A DNA stretch of 64,000 nucleotides, taken from Valencia hispanica. Its lineage: Eukaryota; Chordata; Actinopteri; Cyprinodontiformes; Valenciidae. Where the stretch lies: NCBI GenBank assembly GCA_963556495.2, contig OY747710.1:41825500-41889499 (forward strand). The letters are read 5' to 3'. Position 1 is the stretch's first letter; every line of letters starts with the position of its first letter. This document shows, piece by piece, positions 54,707-64,000 of this stretch. The position numbers were made by a program, and so were the translations under genes. The notes beneath the pieces are model-generated. The model was not told the origin of the DNA. It was given only the letters and a program-made list of their open reading frames with translations, and searched no databases.

Positions 54707-56470
54707 GCAAGGCAAGGCAAGGCAATTTTATTTGTATAGCACACTTTCAACAGCAGGGTAATTCAAGGTGCTTTACATGATTTGGTTATTTAAAAGAAAC
54801 ACATAAAAGAAACACACATTACACATGATACACAATAAAGCAAGAGAAAAATAAAAAAAGCAAGAGAGCATGAACACATTTCATACATATGACATCAAGC
54901 ATTTACTCAAAGGCAATTCTAAACAGATGGGTTTTTAGTCTCGATTTAAAGCAGTTCAGAGTTTCAGCAGCTCTACACTCGTCAGGAAGTCTGTTCCAGA
55001 TAAGGGGAGCATAAAAAGTGAAAGCTGCTTCTCCATGTTTAGTTCTGAGTCTAGGGATGTTTAGTAGGCTAGAGTTGGAGGACCTGAGTGGTCTTGGTGG
55101 TTGGTACCATGACAACAGGTCTTCAACATATTTTGGTGCTAAGCCATGTAATGATTTATAAACTAGTAAAAGTATTTTAAAGTCTATTCTCTGAGCTACA
55201 GGGAGCCAGTGTAAGGACTTTAGAACTGGGGTGATGTGCTCTACTTTCCTGGTTCTAGTGAGGACGCGAGCGGCAGTGTTCTGGATCAGCTGCAGCTGTC
55301 TGATTGACTTTTTAGGCAGACCTGTGAAGATGCTGTTGAAGTAATCAATCCGTCTAAAGATAAACGCATGGATGAGTTTTTCTAGGTCGTGTTGCAAAAT
55401 CAGTCCTTTAATCCTAGAGATGTTCTTCAGGTGATAGAACGCTGACCTTGTTATTGCCTTTATGTGACCCTGGAGGTTCAGGTCTGAGTCCATTACTACA
55501 CCTAGGTTTCGAACCTGATCAGTAGTTTCTAGCTGTATTAATTGAAGCTGTGTGCTGACTCTTGATCGTTCCTCCTTCGGTCCAAAAATAATCACTTCAG
55601 TTTTGTTTCTATTCAGCTGGAGAAAGTTATGGCACATCCATCCATTTATTTGGTCAATGCATTGATTTAGGGTTTGAATGGGTTCAGAGTCACCTGGTGA
55701 CATTGTAATGTAGAGCTGAGTGTCATCCGCGTAGTTATGGTAGCTAATGTTATTGGTCGCTATAATCTTGCCTAGTGGGAGCATGTAGATATTAAATAAG
55801 AGGGGCCCCAGGATGGAGCCCTGGGGCACCCCACATGTGATTTCTGTTCGTTCTGATGAAAAGTTTCCTATTGAAACATAGAAGTCCCTGTTCTTTAGGT
55901 AAGACTCGAACCAGCCAAGTACTGTACCAGAGAGTCCGACCCAGCTCTCCAGTCGTTCCAATAAAATATCATGATCAACAGTGTCAAATGCTGCACTGAG
56001 GTCCAACAGAACCAGCACTGTGGTTCTTCCACAGTCTGTATTTATGCGGATGTCATTAAATACTTTGAAGAGGACAGTCTCGGTGCTGTGGTGAGCGCGG
56101 AAACCAGACTGAAAAGCATCAAAACGGTTTGTCGTTGTTATGAAGCCATTTAACTGCTGAAACACAGCTTTTTCAATAATCTTACTGATGAATGGGAGAT
56201 TAGAGATTGGCCTGTAGTTCTGCATTAACGTGTTGTCCAGATTTTTCTTCTTTAGCAGTGGTTTAATAACTGCTGTTTTTAAAGCCTGAGGGAAGACACC
56301 TGATAGCAGTGATGAGTTCACTATTTGAACAAGATCAGATCCAATAACAGGAAGAACCTTCTTTAGAAAAGCTGTGGGTAGGATATCAAGACAGCAGGAG
56401 GAGGAGCTTAATTGGATAATGATTTTTTCAAGGCTGTTCTGGTAAGTCATTCCATATTCACAAAACACAC
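54707..56470 (-). mobile_element. L2-type LINE, 5'-truncated
   Basis: On the minus strand this gives ORF2 from just before the RT domain to its end, then a 3' region 'gtgctatacaaataaaattgcc' and a terminal 'ttgccttgccttgcc' simple repeat at 54707-54722. Loss of the 5' half is typical of LINE copies. Its 3' end touches the hAT target duplication. The hAT thus inserted at, or the LINE arrived beside, this exact point. Confidence 0.9.
54903..56468 (-). CDS. L2-type LINE reverse transcriptase (partial ORF2)
   Basis: An uninterrupted 521-codon frame, 5'-incomplete: the first few residues are probably flanking sequence, and the GTG that opens it is not a natural start. RT motifs in order: [10 protein letters not shown] (84-93), [14 protein letters not shown] (118-131), [14 protein letters not shown] (154-167), [15 protein letters not shown] (212-226) and the catalytic NYADD box (245-249). 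A thumb region and the L2-type C-terminus ([20 protein letters not shown] near the end) follow. The enzyme copies LINE RNA at a nicked target. The endonuclease domain is absent, so this copy cannot move by itself. Absence of stops suggests a recent insertion. Proteins like this are often mis-annotated as host genes. Confidence 0.93.
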   Translation of the reverse strand: MFCEYGMTYQNSLEKIIIQLSSSSCCLDILPTAFLKKVLPVIGSDLVQIVNSSLLSGVFPQALKTAVIKPLLKKKNLDNTLMQNYRPISNLPFISKIIEKAVFQQLNGFITTTNRFDAFQSGFRAHHSTETVLFKVFNDIRINTDCGRTTVLVLLDLSAAFDTVDHDILLERLESWVGLSGTVLGWFESYLKNRDFYVSIGNFSSERTEITCGVPQGSILGPLLFNIYMLPLGKIIATNNISYHNYADDTQLYITMSPGDSEPIQTLNQCIDQINGWMCHNFLQLNRNKTEVIIFGPKEERSRVSTQLQLIQLETTDQVRNLGVVMDSDLNLQGHIKAITRSAFYHLKNISRIKGLILQHDLEKLIHAFIFRRIDYFNSIFTGLPKKSIRQLQLIQNTAARVLTRTRKVEHITPVLKSLHWLPVAQRIDFKILLLVYKSLHGLAPKYVEDLLSWYQPPRPLRSSNSSLLNIPRLRTKHGEAAFTFYAPLIWNRLPDECRAAETLNCFKSRLKTHLFRIAFE

Positions 56471-56865
56471 ATGGACTGGATAACCAAGCTCCCAGGACCC
56501 CCTGAGCAACTGTGCATGTGTAAGGATCTAGACCACTGTTACGTGATCAGGAACAATGCTAGGCTGCTACTCCAGAATCCAGGTTTTTATTGGTGGCCAG
56601 ATGATGCGATTTAGAAATGTATTATTGACCCTTGGCCCCAGGTAGCTTGGTAGGACCTACACCATTGGACCACCTCGTACTTGAACATGATACCCCTTAC
56701 TGTGTCGAGAACATAAATCTAACAACAAAAACACAGAACAAATTCAGACACCATTTAGAGGCTTCAAGAAGCCCAGGTAGTCTGAAATGCTGTTCTGTGG
56801 ACAAATACAGCAACATTATGAATCTTCCCTCTTCCAACTCGAAGCTGCATAAAGGTGACCCTCTT
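56471..56865. other. Intergenic sequence, nothing recognised
   Basis: About 400 bp between the L2 and the SINE; only short chance ORFs. Confidence 0.45.
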
Positions 56866-57118
56866 CGGCTGTAGTTCAGTGGTAGAGTTGTCAGCCTGCA
56901 ACCCAAAAATCGTGGGTTGATTCCTGCTTCCACCTGCTACTTGTCGTTGTGTCCTTGGGCGAGCCTCGCTTCTGTCAGCCTGCCCTAGGGCAACTGTGGC
57001 TATAATCATAGCTTGCTTGCACCAGTGTGTGAATGTGAGAGTGAATGAACAATGGAGTTGTAAAGCACTTTGAGGGTATGCAAAAGCGCTATATAAATGT
57101 AAGCCATTATTATTATTA
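56866..57118 (+). mobile_element. tRNA-derived SINE with L2-like tail
   Basis: The head has an A box 'tgtagttcagtggtagag' (56870-56887) and a B box 'gggttgattcc' (about 56914-56924) spaced as in a tRNA gene. The 3' part 'gtaaagcactttgaggg' then 'gcgctatataaatgtaagcc' and (ATT)n resembles the tails of the L2 copies at 5030-5100 and 54.7 kb. It was therefore probably mobilised by L2 enzymes. No clear target duplication, as is usual for L2-dependent SINEs. It is not a functional tRNA gene: the sequence after the B box does not close an acceptor stem. Confidence 0.85.
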
Positions 57119-60100
57119 CTCACTGTGGAGAACTATCCCTGGGCAACTCCAGAGTAGCGATTCAACCCCTTCTCCGAGAACTGGGCTCCAGAACCCAAGC
57201 TATGAGCTGAGTCCAACAATATCTAGTTGGTGCTGCTCAACCTCAGAGCTCACACAGGGAGGTAATTGTCATGTTTGAGTTAAGCTTTCTGACCAACATG
57301 TAGAACACCACTAGGAGACCGGTTGTGAAGTAATAAAACAGTTTATTGAAACAAAGAATATTGGTTGATTGCTGGAACCAGGAACACTGCACTGAGGACT
57401 TCAGATGAGGGGAACTGCAGGACGGGAAGATCAGAAGTGAGTAGTTGTCCTTGAATAATGAGAATTGTTTGATTGTACTCAGGATCGGGTTATTGTCAGC
57501 AGGTGGTGATGACGCCATTGAGGAGAAGCTAGAAGTCCGGGATGTCGGTGGGATCTATTTTGTGATTGTCTGGGAGGTACAGAGGAGACAGCTCCTGTGA
57601 GCGGGGACTAAGCACGGAGGCAGCGGGCAGAGCTTGGAGCTGGAGCTCAATTTCAGAGGAGCAAAAAGCTTGGGCTTGGAGCTGAAGCATGGTCACAAAG
57701 GAGCTTGATGGTTGTCAGTCATGGAGACTTGGATCCAGTGCTTTCAAAGAAGCATGAGAGCAGAACACAAGAAGGAAGTGACGAGGAAACCTTGGAAGGA
57801 ACACGGGTAAGTTTACGTCAGGTAAGTGCAAAAAAACAACAACACTTAACCATGGAGGGAAACGCTAGGAACACGAAGGGCTAGAGGTTACCACTTGAAT
57901 GCAACACTCAGGCACTGAAGAACTGACAGCCATCTCTTTTAATCCAGACAGTAGATGTATTCTAACAGCAGTCTAATGCCTCCACCTTCGGCTTGCTGGA
58001 AAGATCCTCCGCTTGAGCAGGATCCCTAGCGGAGAATGTGGAAAAAACAGGAAGGCAAACAAAACACAGACAAACACCCCAGACTCCAAACAGTAATATT
58101 CCACGTCTTTAGATCATACTGAAGCCCACACCCTTACCTGCTCCCAACCCCAATGACATCCACACTCATTGTCCTTCCTCATTAGAGGTGAGTCCACCTG
58201 AAGAGTGTTTTTAGTACCAAGGCTCATACTCTAACCCATTAAAACATTAAGATGATTATTATGCAAAATATGCATTTTTATAAAGGATGGAACAGGTCAG
58301 GGATTTGGGTCACTTCGAAAATCAAGTATACATGGCTGATTTTGTTGTCCTTATTCACTTGGCACAAAAGAAAATGAAACTTTGGTCAGCTGATCATATT
58401 TCATAAGGGCTTCATCAACATCTGATACTGCTTCTAGCACATGGGACACTGTTGTGTGTTGCTTTGTTTTTCTTGGCATTGCTCAGAGTCAAAGCAGCTT
58501 TTCAGCAGCTGTCCTCACATCCTTGTGTCTAAATATTGATTCCTCCCATAGGATTTAGCTTCTTCCCGCACAGCCTGCATACAGCAGAGGTGTTGTGAAG
58601 ACTTTGCAGACCACTTGTGACCTGCAAAAGCCCTCGGGGTAAAATCAAATGCCCATCCTTCTGAGCATCACATGATGTCCAGTACATCGTGCCATTTTCT
58701 CCACCTGAAAAGGAGGAGAAGGGACACTTAACAGGGTTCAAGGCAGGAAATCAGTGGGACTCCCTGTTTTCCTGCAAGATCCAAGATGTCATTTTTCAGG
58801 TCAGAAAGAAAAAGAAATAGTTGCTCATGCTTTTCTCTCGCTGCCTTGGTGTATTCGAATAAGGAGCAATAGGAATCATGCTTTATCGCTTCCAAAACTG
58901 TACAAACACAGAACCCTGAAAACTGAGAATGTGCTGTCTGAGTGAAACCAGATGAAAAGTATGTCCTATATAGACGTGTAGCTCATTGTCAGGACGCTGG
59001 TAGTCTGTGCAGTACGTTACTCACAACATTAAGTCCGTGCCCTAAAAAGAATGTCATTATTTTGTTTGTACAGCTGACATCTGTGTCAGAATCCAGCGAG
59101 GATGACATCAATCTTTTATCATCCTTGCCCTAAAGATGAGCACCAAAATAATCATATGATACAGCCAATCTTTTACACTTCATGAAAAACATCTGGGGGT
59201 GTTTTTTCTGCAGCTCTAGCATCTTGTTTTACTTTTGAATAGGGGAAATGGAGGAACATTAATATTTTATTTACAGCACTTTATTTGGCATAGGTCCTTT
59301 GCAACAAAATGTTTGTTGGTTTGTTGGATGCTACCCGTTTCTCTTTAATTTCCTTTCTATTAATTTTTTACAAAGGTAATACCAATTCGGAATACCGAAT
59401 CATGATTGTACTTGGCCAAAGGTTTGTCGATAAGAAGAGGGATCATGAGCACATCTGACATGGTATCTGATATAAAGTTTGACCGGAGGAAGAAATTCCA
59501 AGTTCACTGAAAGAGCAGGATACACAACCCCTCATCTGGGTGCCATGCTTCTTGGAGTGTTAATAAAGAAACAGGGGCATGTTTCTCAGCATGCACAATT
59601 ACTGTGCAGGATTTGATTGATGGTGTTTGCAATTACAAATGCTAGTTTTGCATATCGCTGCTGTGGTTCCAAAGCTTATTAGCTACATAGCGCAAACAAC
59701 CAAAAACAAGAGAAGGTGAAAGACAGTGTTATTCCAGCAGACTGCAGAAAAGTAACTAAACAATCCTGGTGGAGTGGAAAAAGAAATTTTAAGTATCTAA
59801 CAAAGTCTAAAAATGATTAGAATTCCAAGTGAACCTGCAAACTGCTGTGTTTATTTAGACAATATATAGCACTAAATCGTTTGACTCATGGCAACGGCTT
59901 CAAAGCATTTACAGCTGAACACAAATGAACAAAGGTCATGCAGGCATATTTAATGGCTTGTGATGTGATGCTGAAAAGCAGGAAACCAGGTTTTAAAGTT
60001 ACGTCAACTGGAGCTTCATAAACACTGTTTTCAGACTAATGAGAGAACAGCTTACACGCATGTAAAATAAAACATTACAACACCCCATGAAATACTCAGT

Positions 60101-60239
60101 TCTTTACTAAGAAATACCCACACATCAATGTCTAATATCTGTTTTCTCTCTGGAAATAAAAGTGATTTAATAAGATTAAACTACAAAATGTAAACTTTCT
60201 TACTAGTTAAACAAAATATATAAATTTAAATGTATTTTT
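57119..60239. other. Intergenic sequence, possibly repeat-derived
   Basis: 57250-58100 contains wording such as 'aataaaacagtttattgaaac' and 'agcggagaatgtgg' that resembles fish interspersed repeats, but I could not find ends. 58100-60239 shows nothing recognised; ORFs are short. Confidence 0.35.
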
Positions 60240-60560
60240 TTGTGAAGTAAGAAAATTAGGACACCCTATCCCCTCTGATAGTTAGCTGTCTAGGCCCTGC
60301 TACAGCAAAGCATTCCCAAACCAGAACACTTCCATCTGCATGTTTGACAGTTGATAGAAGTTTCTTTATTTGGAATGTTGTATTTGATTTATACAAAGAT
60401 GTTTTCTGTTCTGGTTCAAATAATTACATTTTTGAGTAATCTGTCCAAAGTATATTATCCCAGAATCCTGGTCTGTTTTCAGTTTTGGACTTCTATTCTG
60501 GAAAGTTTGTGAATGCTGAAATCAATGGAGTTCAGTTCCTAATGCTCCGCTGTGTCATCC
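60240..60560 (-). mobile_element. Tc1-type transposon relic
   Basis: The plus strand 'ggccctgctacagcaaagcattcccaaacc' (60291-60320) and 'gagtaatctgtccaaagtat' (60435-60454) match the reverse complement of a Tc1-type transposase gene, in the region between the first two catalytic aspartates. It differs from the two DD38E copies and is heavily decayed. Confidence 0.55.
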
Positions 60561-61216
60561 CCAGGTATGTTACGTTTCCATGATGTCACAGTCTTGTATT
60601 TTTTATTATGTTAAAGAATGAATTGACCCTCTAGTAATGACCAGGTGGTCAGACAGTTATTTGGTGAATTAATTAGACAGTAAATGAAGGTAAAAGTTTC
60701 CGTTTCAACTATCCCACATTTCCAAAATGGCTTTTTTAAATTACATTTTATTAATAACAAGCATCATGTTGTTTTTAATAAAACATAAAATTGCTAACAT
60801 ACAAAATGTTACAGTCAGTAATAACTCCAATTCAATCATTCGTCAATTTTCAAATTGTTTTGAAAATATGAGACAAAAAGATGTGCTGACTAAAATAGCA
60901 ATAAACTTAAATAGTTTTTTTTTTATCGTTTTCATACCCTTAGCACACAAACAGCTCTGATCAAAGGTTAAAATAACCTACTGATTGTAGCTCCCTCTGG
61001 TCTTCTCTATATTTTTCTTCATATCAACCCTTCTTTTGATATTGTCACTCATAGCATCTTTGTAAATTTCTAGTTTCTATCAGTATTAAAGGCAATCACT
61101 CACTTTGGTATCTTTATACCTTTCTGATCACAATTAGATAGCCTAATCCAGCTTATAAAAAGCCTTAAAGGTTACCCGTGATTTTCCCCAGGCCTGACTC
61201 CTGAGATTTTAAACTC
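60561..61216. other. Intergenic sequence, nothing recognised
   Basis: AT-rich; the ORF 60727-60960 is Asn/Ile-rich and looks random. Confidence 0.45.
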
Positions 61217-62059
61217 TAAGGGCCTGATTTTTTCAAGGTTTGTGCTTGTTAAAACGTGCGCAGACTTCACAGCGGATGCAAAAACATGCAGTAGGTGATT
61301 CATTAAGCAGATGTTGGGAGGACTGCCTGTTAAACCAGCAGCTAGATGCACACAATCCATTTAGCGCTTTTGCCCTTGATGAATGTGCAATGTGGGCGTT
61401 TCTGTCAGAAGGCGCAAAATATTGGGAGAACATGCAAATAAGTTGGCATTCCACGCACAGTGTGATTTATCAAACATGAAACTGTTTGCGCCGGCTGTTT
61501 TTCCGTCTATTTTGACTGCCTCTAAAAGTCTTGTATTAACTTTGCGCCACCACGATTCAACATGACCTAATAGTAACTAATACTCTAATGAGCTGACAGT
61601 AACATCGATTCCCCCCCCCCCCCCCTGTTTTTCAAAAGGCGCATCATAACTCAATGCGTCTGCACATGCTGTCTCTGGAATATGGAGTAGAGAGCGACAC
61701 ATGTACACCACATGCATTATGTTTATTAATGACAAATGAAAAATATAATTCCCAGACATTCTAGCCTCATAGTAATTAACTCTCCAACAGCCAAAAATTT
61801 GTTAGGCATGTCATTTCCCCCTTTTTTTGCCAAAGACACCACATGAATCCACTGTGCCTGTTCCTCTTCTCTCTGGCTGTGGCGCAGCGCATGGGGCAGA
61901 AAGACTGGAACACACAGTAGCGGACGCAAAGTCCTCATTTGAATACTGCTCTTTGCACCTGTAATGATTTGCGCACACAATCTTAGTAGATGACCTGGAA
62001 CCTTTGCACAAATTTGTTGCAGCGCACGCAATTTGGAATATTGATAATTCAAGCCCTAA
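61217..62059. mobile_element. Harbinger-like non-autonomous element
   Basis: The ends 'gggcctgatttt' (61220-61231) and 'aattcaagccc' (to 62056) are imperfect inverted repeats, flanked by TAA on both sides (61217-61219, 62057-62059). This is the 3-bp target typical of PIF/Harbinger elements. It is 837 bp long with frequent 'gcgc' and 'tttgcgc' words and no intact ORF. A C15 run lies at 61611-61625. The opening resembles a known fish repeat starting TAAGGGCCTGATT. Confidence 0.6.
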
Positions 62060-62197
62060 TCGTGAGAAGGGCCTGTCTTAAGGTATCCTCATTTTACTCA
62101 TCAATATTATGGATGTTTTGATTTTCCAAAATAGTTTTGTTTTTGGTGTGGTCATTCTATTTTTTGCAGTATTTATTAGTTTTAAATGTTCATGTAG

Positions 62198-62229
<32 letters not shown>

Positions 62230-63269
62230 GCAGTGTATTTCTTGGATCTTTTTTGTCTCCTTTTTTTGTTGTTTTGTTAGTTATCAAAGTCAGTATATAA
62301 ACTCAAACATATACAATTTAGAAGCTTTAATTAATACTGAATATCATGTTTACCTAATGTCAATTGATTAACTCTTTAATGACTTTGTAATTTTAATCTA
62401 ATTTGTGGCTTTAAATTCTGCTTTGACTCTTAGACTATAATATTAGACTGTTCATTTCTATAGTAACCAGCTTGATCATAGGTTATCAAAGAGAGAAGAA
62501 TAATTTGTTTATGCATGTGTGGCACAGAAAGTGAGTTCCACAGTGAGAGAAGGCTAGATAGTGTCTTTACACTGTTTATACACATATATGCATCAGTCTA
62601 AAATGTCTGTGTTTTCCACGTGTAGCTGGGTTCATGCGAGTATGTTTCCAAGCAGCAGAGAGGCGAAGCAGAGACTGACGCCAAGCGACCAACCTTGGGT
62701 CTTGATGTGTTTGCGGCAATGTGAAGTGTCTGTTCAGGCCAGCAGTGATGCAGCCGACAAGTCTGGAGAATGATGATGCCTGTGTGCGAGGCCACACAAC
62801 ATACCAAGCGAGTTCAACACACTGACGCCAGCCTTGCATGGTCGTACAGTGACGCCTAATTACCAGAGGACAGAATTAGAAACGCACACACGTTCAAGAG
62901 GGGAGGCAGAAACGGTCCGATCATTCCAATCCAGTAATCAGCTTGACTTTTCTTTTCGTGTTGATTGTTTGTTGGTGATAATGTTTGAGTTCCTGCTGAA
63001 GCTCTCTGTTGTGTACCATTACTGATGACGAGCTGGTCAGGTGGAGGGAGCTCTTAAGCATTGCTTTGTCCATTTACTCTCATGCTGTGGAAAACCTTTC
63101 CTTTTTAGCCTTTTTTATGTCCTCATAATCTTTCACCAGAAATAAGCAACAATACATTGGTTTATAGATACTGAAAGTGACATGTCCTGTCTTTGTAAAC
63201 CCTACAGAGGATAAACCCTAAAAAGTATATGTTTATAATGTGATACAAGCATTTCCTGGTTTAATAGAG
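62060..63269. other. Intergenic sequence with an (ATT)n microsatellite
   Basis: An (ATT)n run lies at about 62198-62229. The rest shows no protein-like frame; ORFs at 62561-62839 overlap on both strands and appear fortuitous. Confidence 0.5.
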
Positions 63270-63670
63270 TTGCTTCCAAAAAAATGCTTACCCCTTGAGC
63301 TTTCTAACATTTAGTCACGTTACAATGATCAAACATCCATGTATTTTATCTGGATTTTAGACGTCAGACTAACGCAAAATAATACATAAATGTTATGTGG
63401 AATAAATTAACGTTTTTGAAGTTTCTTTACAAATAAAAACTACATATTCTCGATAATATTTTGTCTTTCACTGATGCATTCTAACATGAATACATTTGGA
63501 CGTTAATCATTTTGTTGTAGCCTGTATGTCTAGGGTTGCTGTCCTCCCCAGTCTAAAGTCTTTTTGCAACCTTTATCATGTTTTCATTCAGGATTGTCCT
63601 GCATTCAGCTCCATCCATCTTCCCATCAACTCTCCCCCCTTTCTGTTGGAGAAAATAATTTGTATCACCT
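63270..63670. mobile_element. Tc1-type transposon relic, end region
   Basis: 'tgcttaccccttgagctttctaacatttagtcacgttac' (63289-63327) and 'ggattgtcctgcattcagctccatccatcttcc' (63592-63624) match two parts of a widespread fish DNA transposon. In intact copies the second part lies much further from the terminus, so an internal segment has been lost. No ORF survives. Confidence 0.5.
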
Positions 63671-64000
63671 TCTTCCAACCTTCTATGATTAAACATAGAG
63701 TACCTTTATGTTTTGAATCTTGTGGATTCTATTTTAAGGGTTTAATAAACAAATATTTCAAGATTCCTTGCGACCATTGATTCCAACAAGTGGAAACAAG
63801 TCTATCTGTAACATATATAGTGACTCCAATTCACTTTCACCCTTTCCTTAGAAGCCATTCCTTCTCTTCCTACTGTTCTTTTATACCGCTGTGTACTCCC
63901 ACCCCTTTCCTGTGCAGGGTGGCATGTGTTCTTTTTAGCATTCTAACATCCATTCAAACAAAAGTTGTCTTTTTCTGCTCCTTCAATTACAGGGACCAAT
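63671..64000. other. Intergenic sequence to the window end
   Basis: Nothing recognised. Confidence 0.4.

Noticed and set aside
56866..56940. A functional tRNA gene
   Set aside because: A and B boxes are present but no acceptor stem closes, and the body continues into a SINE tail.

Overview
This window looks like a vertebrate, most likely a percomorph-type teleost fish, nuclear intergenic or intronic region. The evidence is the repeat content. It holds two Tc1/mariner transposons, L2-, Rex1/CR1- and L1/Tx1-type LINE pieces, tRNA-headed SINEs, hAT- and Harbinger-like elements and a class I endogenous retrovirus (ERV). I recognise no host protein-coding gene, rRNA or functional tRNA. Every long, family-like reading frame belongs to a mobile element, and the remaining AT-rich sequence has only short chance ORFs.

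Layout. 1-20 kb: AT-rich DNA with short non-autonomous elements (3.9-5.2 kb with an L2 tail inside; 13.9-14.4 kb MITE), a tRNA-derived SINE with a 14-bp target-site duplication (8.4-8.8 kb) and decayed L2 pieces in opposing orientations (16.6-18.3 kb). 20-29 kb: two ~1.6-kb Tc1-type copies (20.36-21.98 and 27.10-28.69 kb) whose transposase has DD38E spacing and which share one nonsense codon. Between them lie LINE 3' ends and GGCCCA-type repeats. 35.27-40.46 kb: one L1/Tx1-type LINE insertion in the form made by twin priming. Its 5' half is inverted relative to its 3' half, and the whole is bounded by a poly(A)/(T) tract and a 14-bp target-site duplication. 44.33-54.70 kb: a three-level nest, in which a hAT element (8-bp duplication) holds a Rex1/CR1-like LINE, which holds a 7.1-kb ERV (5-bp duplication, two 363-bp LTRs with a single difference). 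54.7-56.5 kb: a 5'-truncated L2 LINE with a 521-codon open frame. 56.9-64 kb: a SINE, a Harbinger-like MITE and Tc1 relics.

How the parts work together. The ERV has LTRs, a tRNA-His-type primer site, gag, protease, integrase and part of env, but it has lost reverse transcriptase and RNase H. It must therefore have copied itself with help if the loss predates insertion. The Tc1 copies likewise appear to have moved after their transposase was broken. The SINEs carry LINE-like tails. Much of the window is thus a record of parasites using other elements' enzymes.

Limits: family names rest on motif recognition by eye without a database search, and edges of old repeats are approximate.
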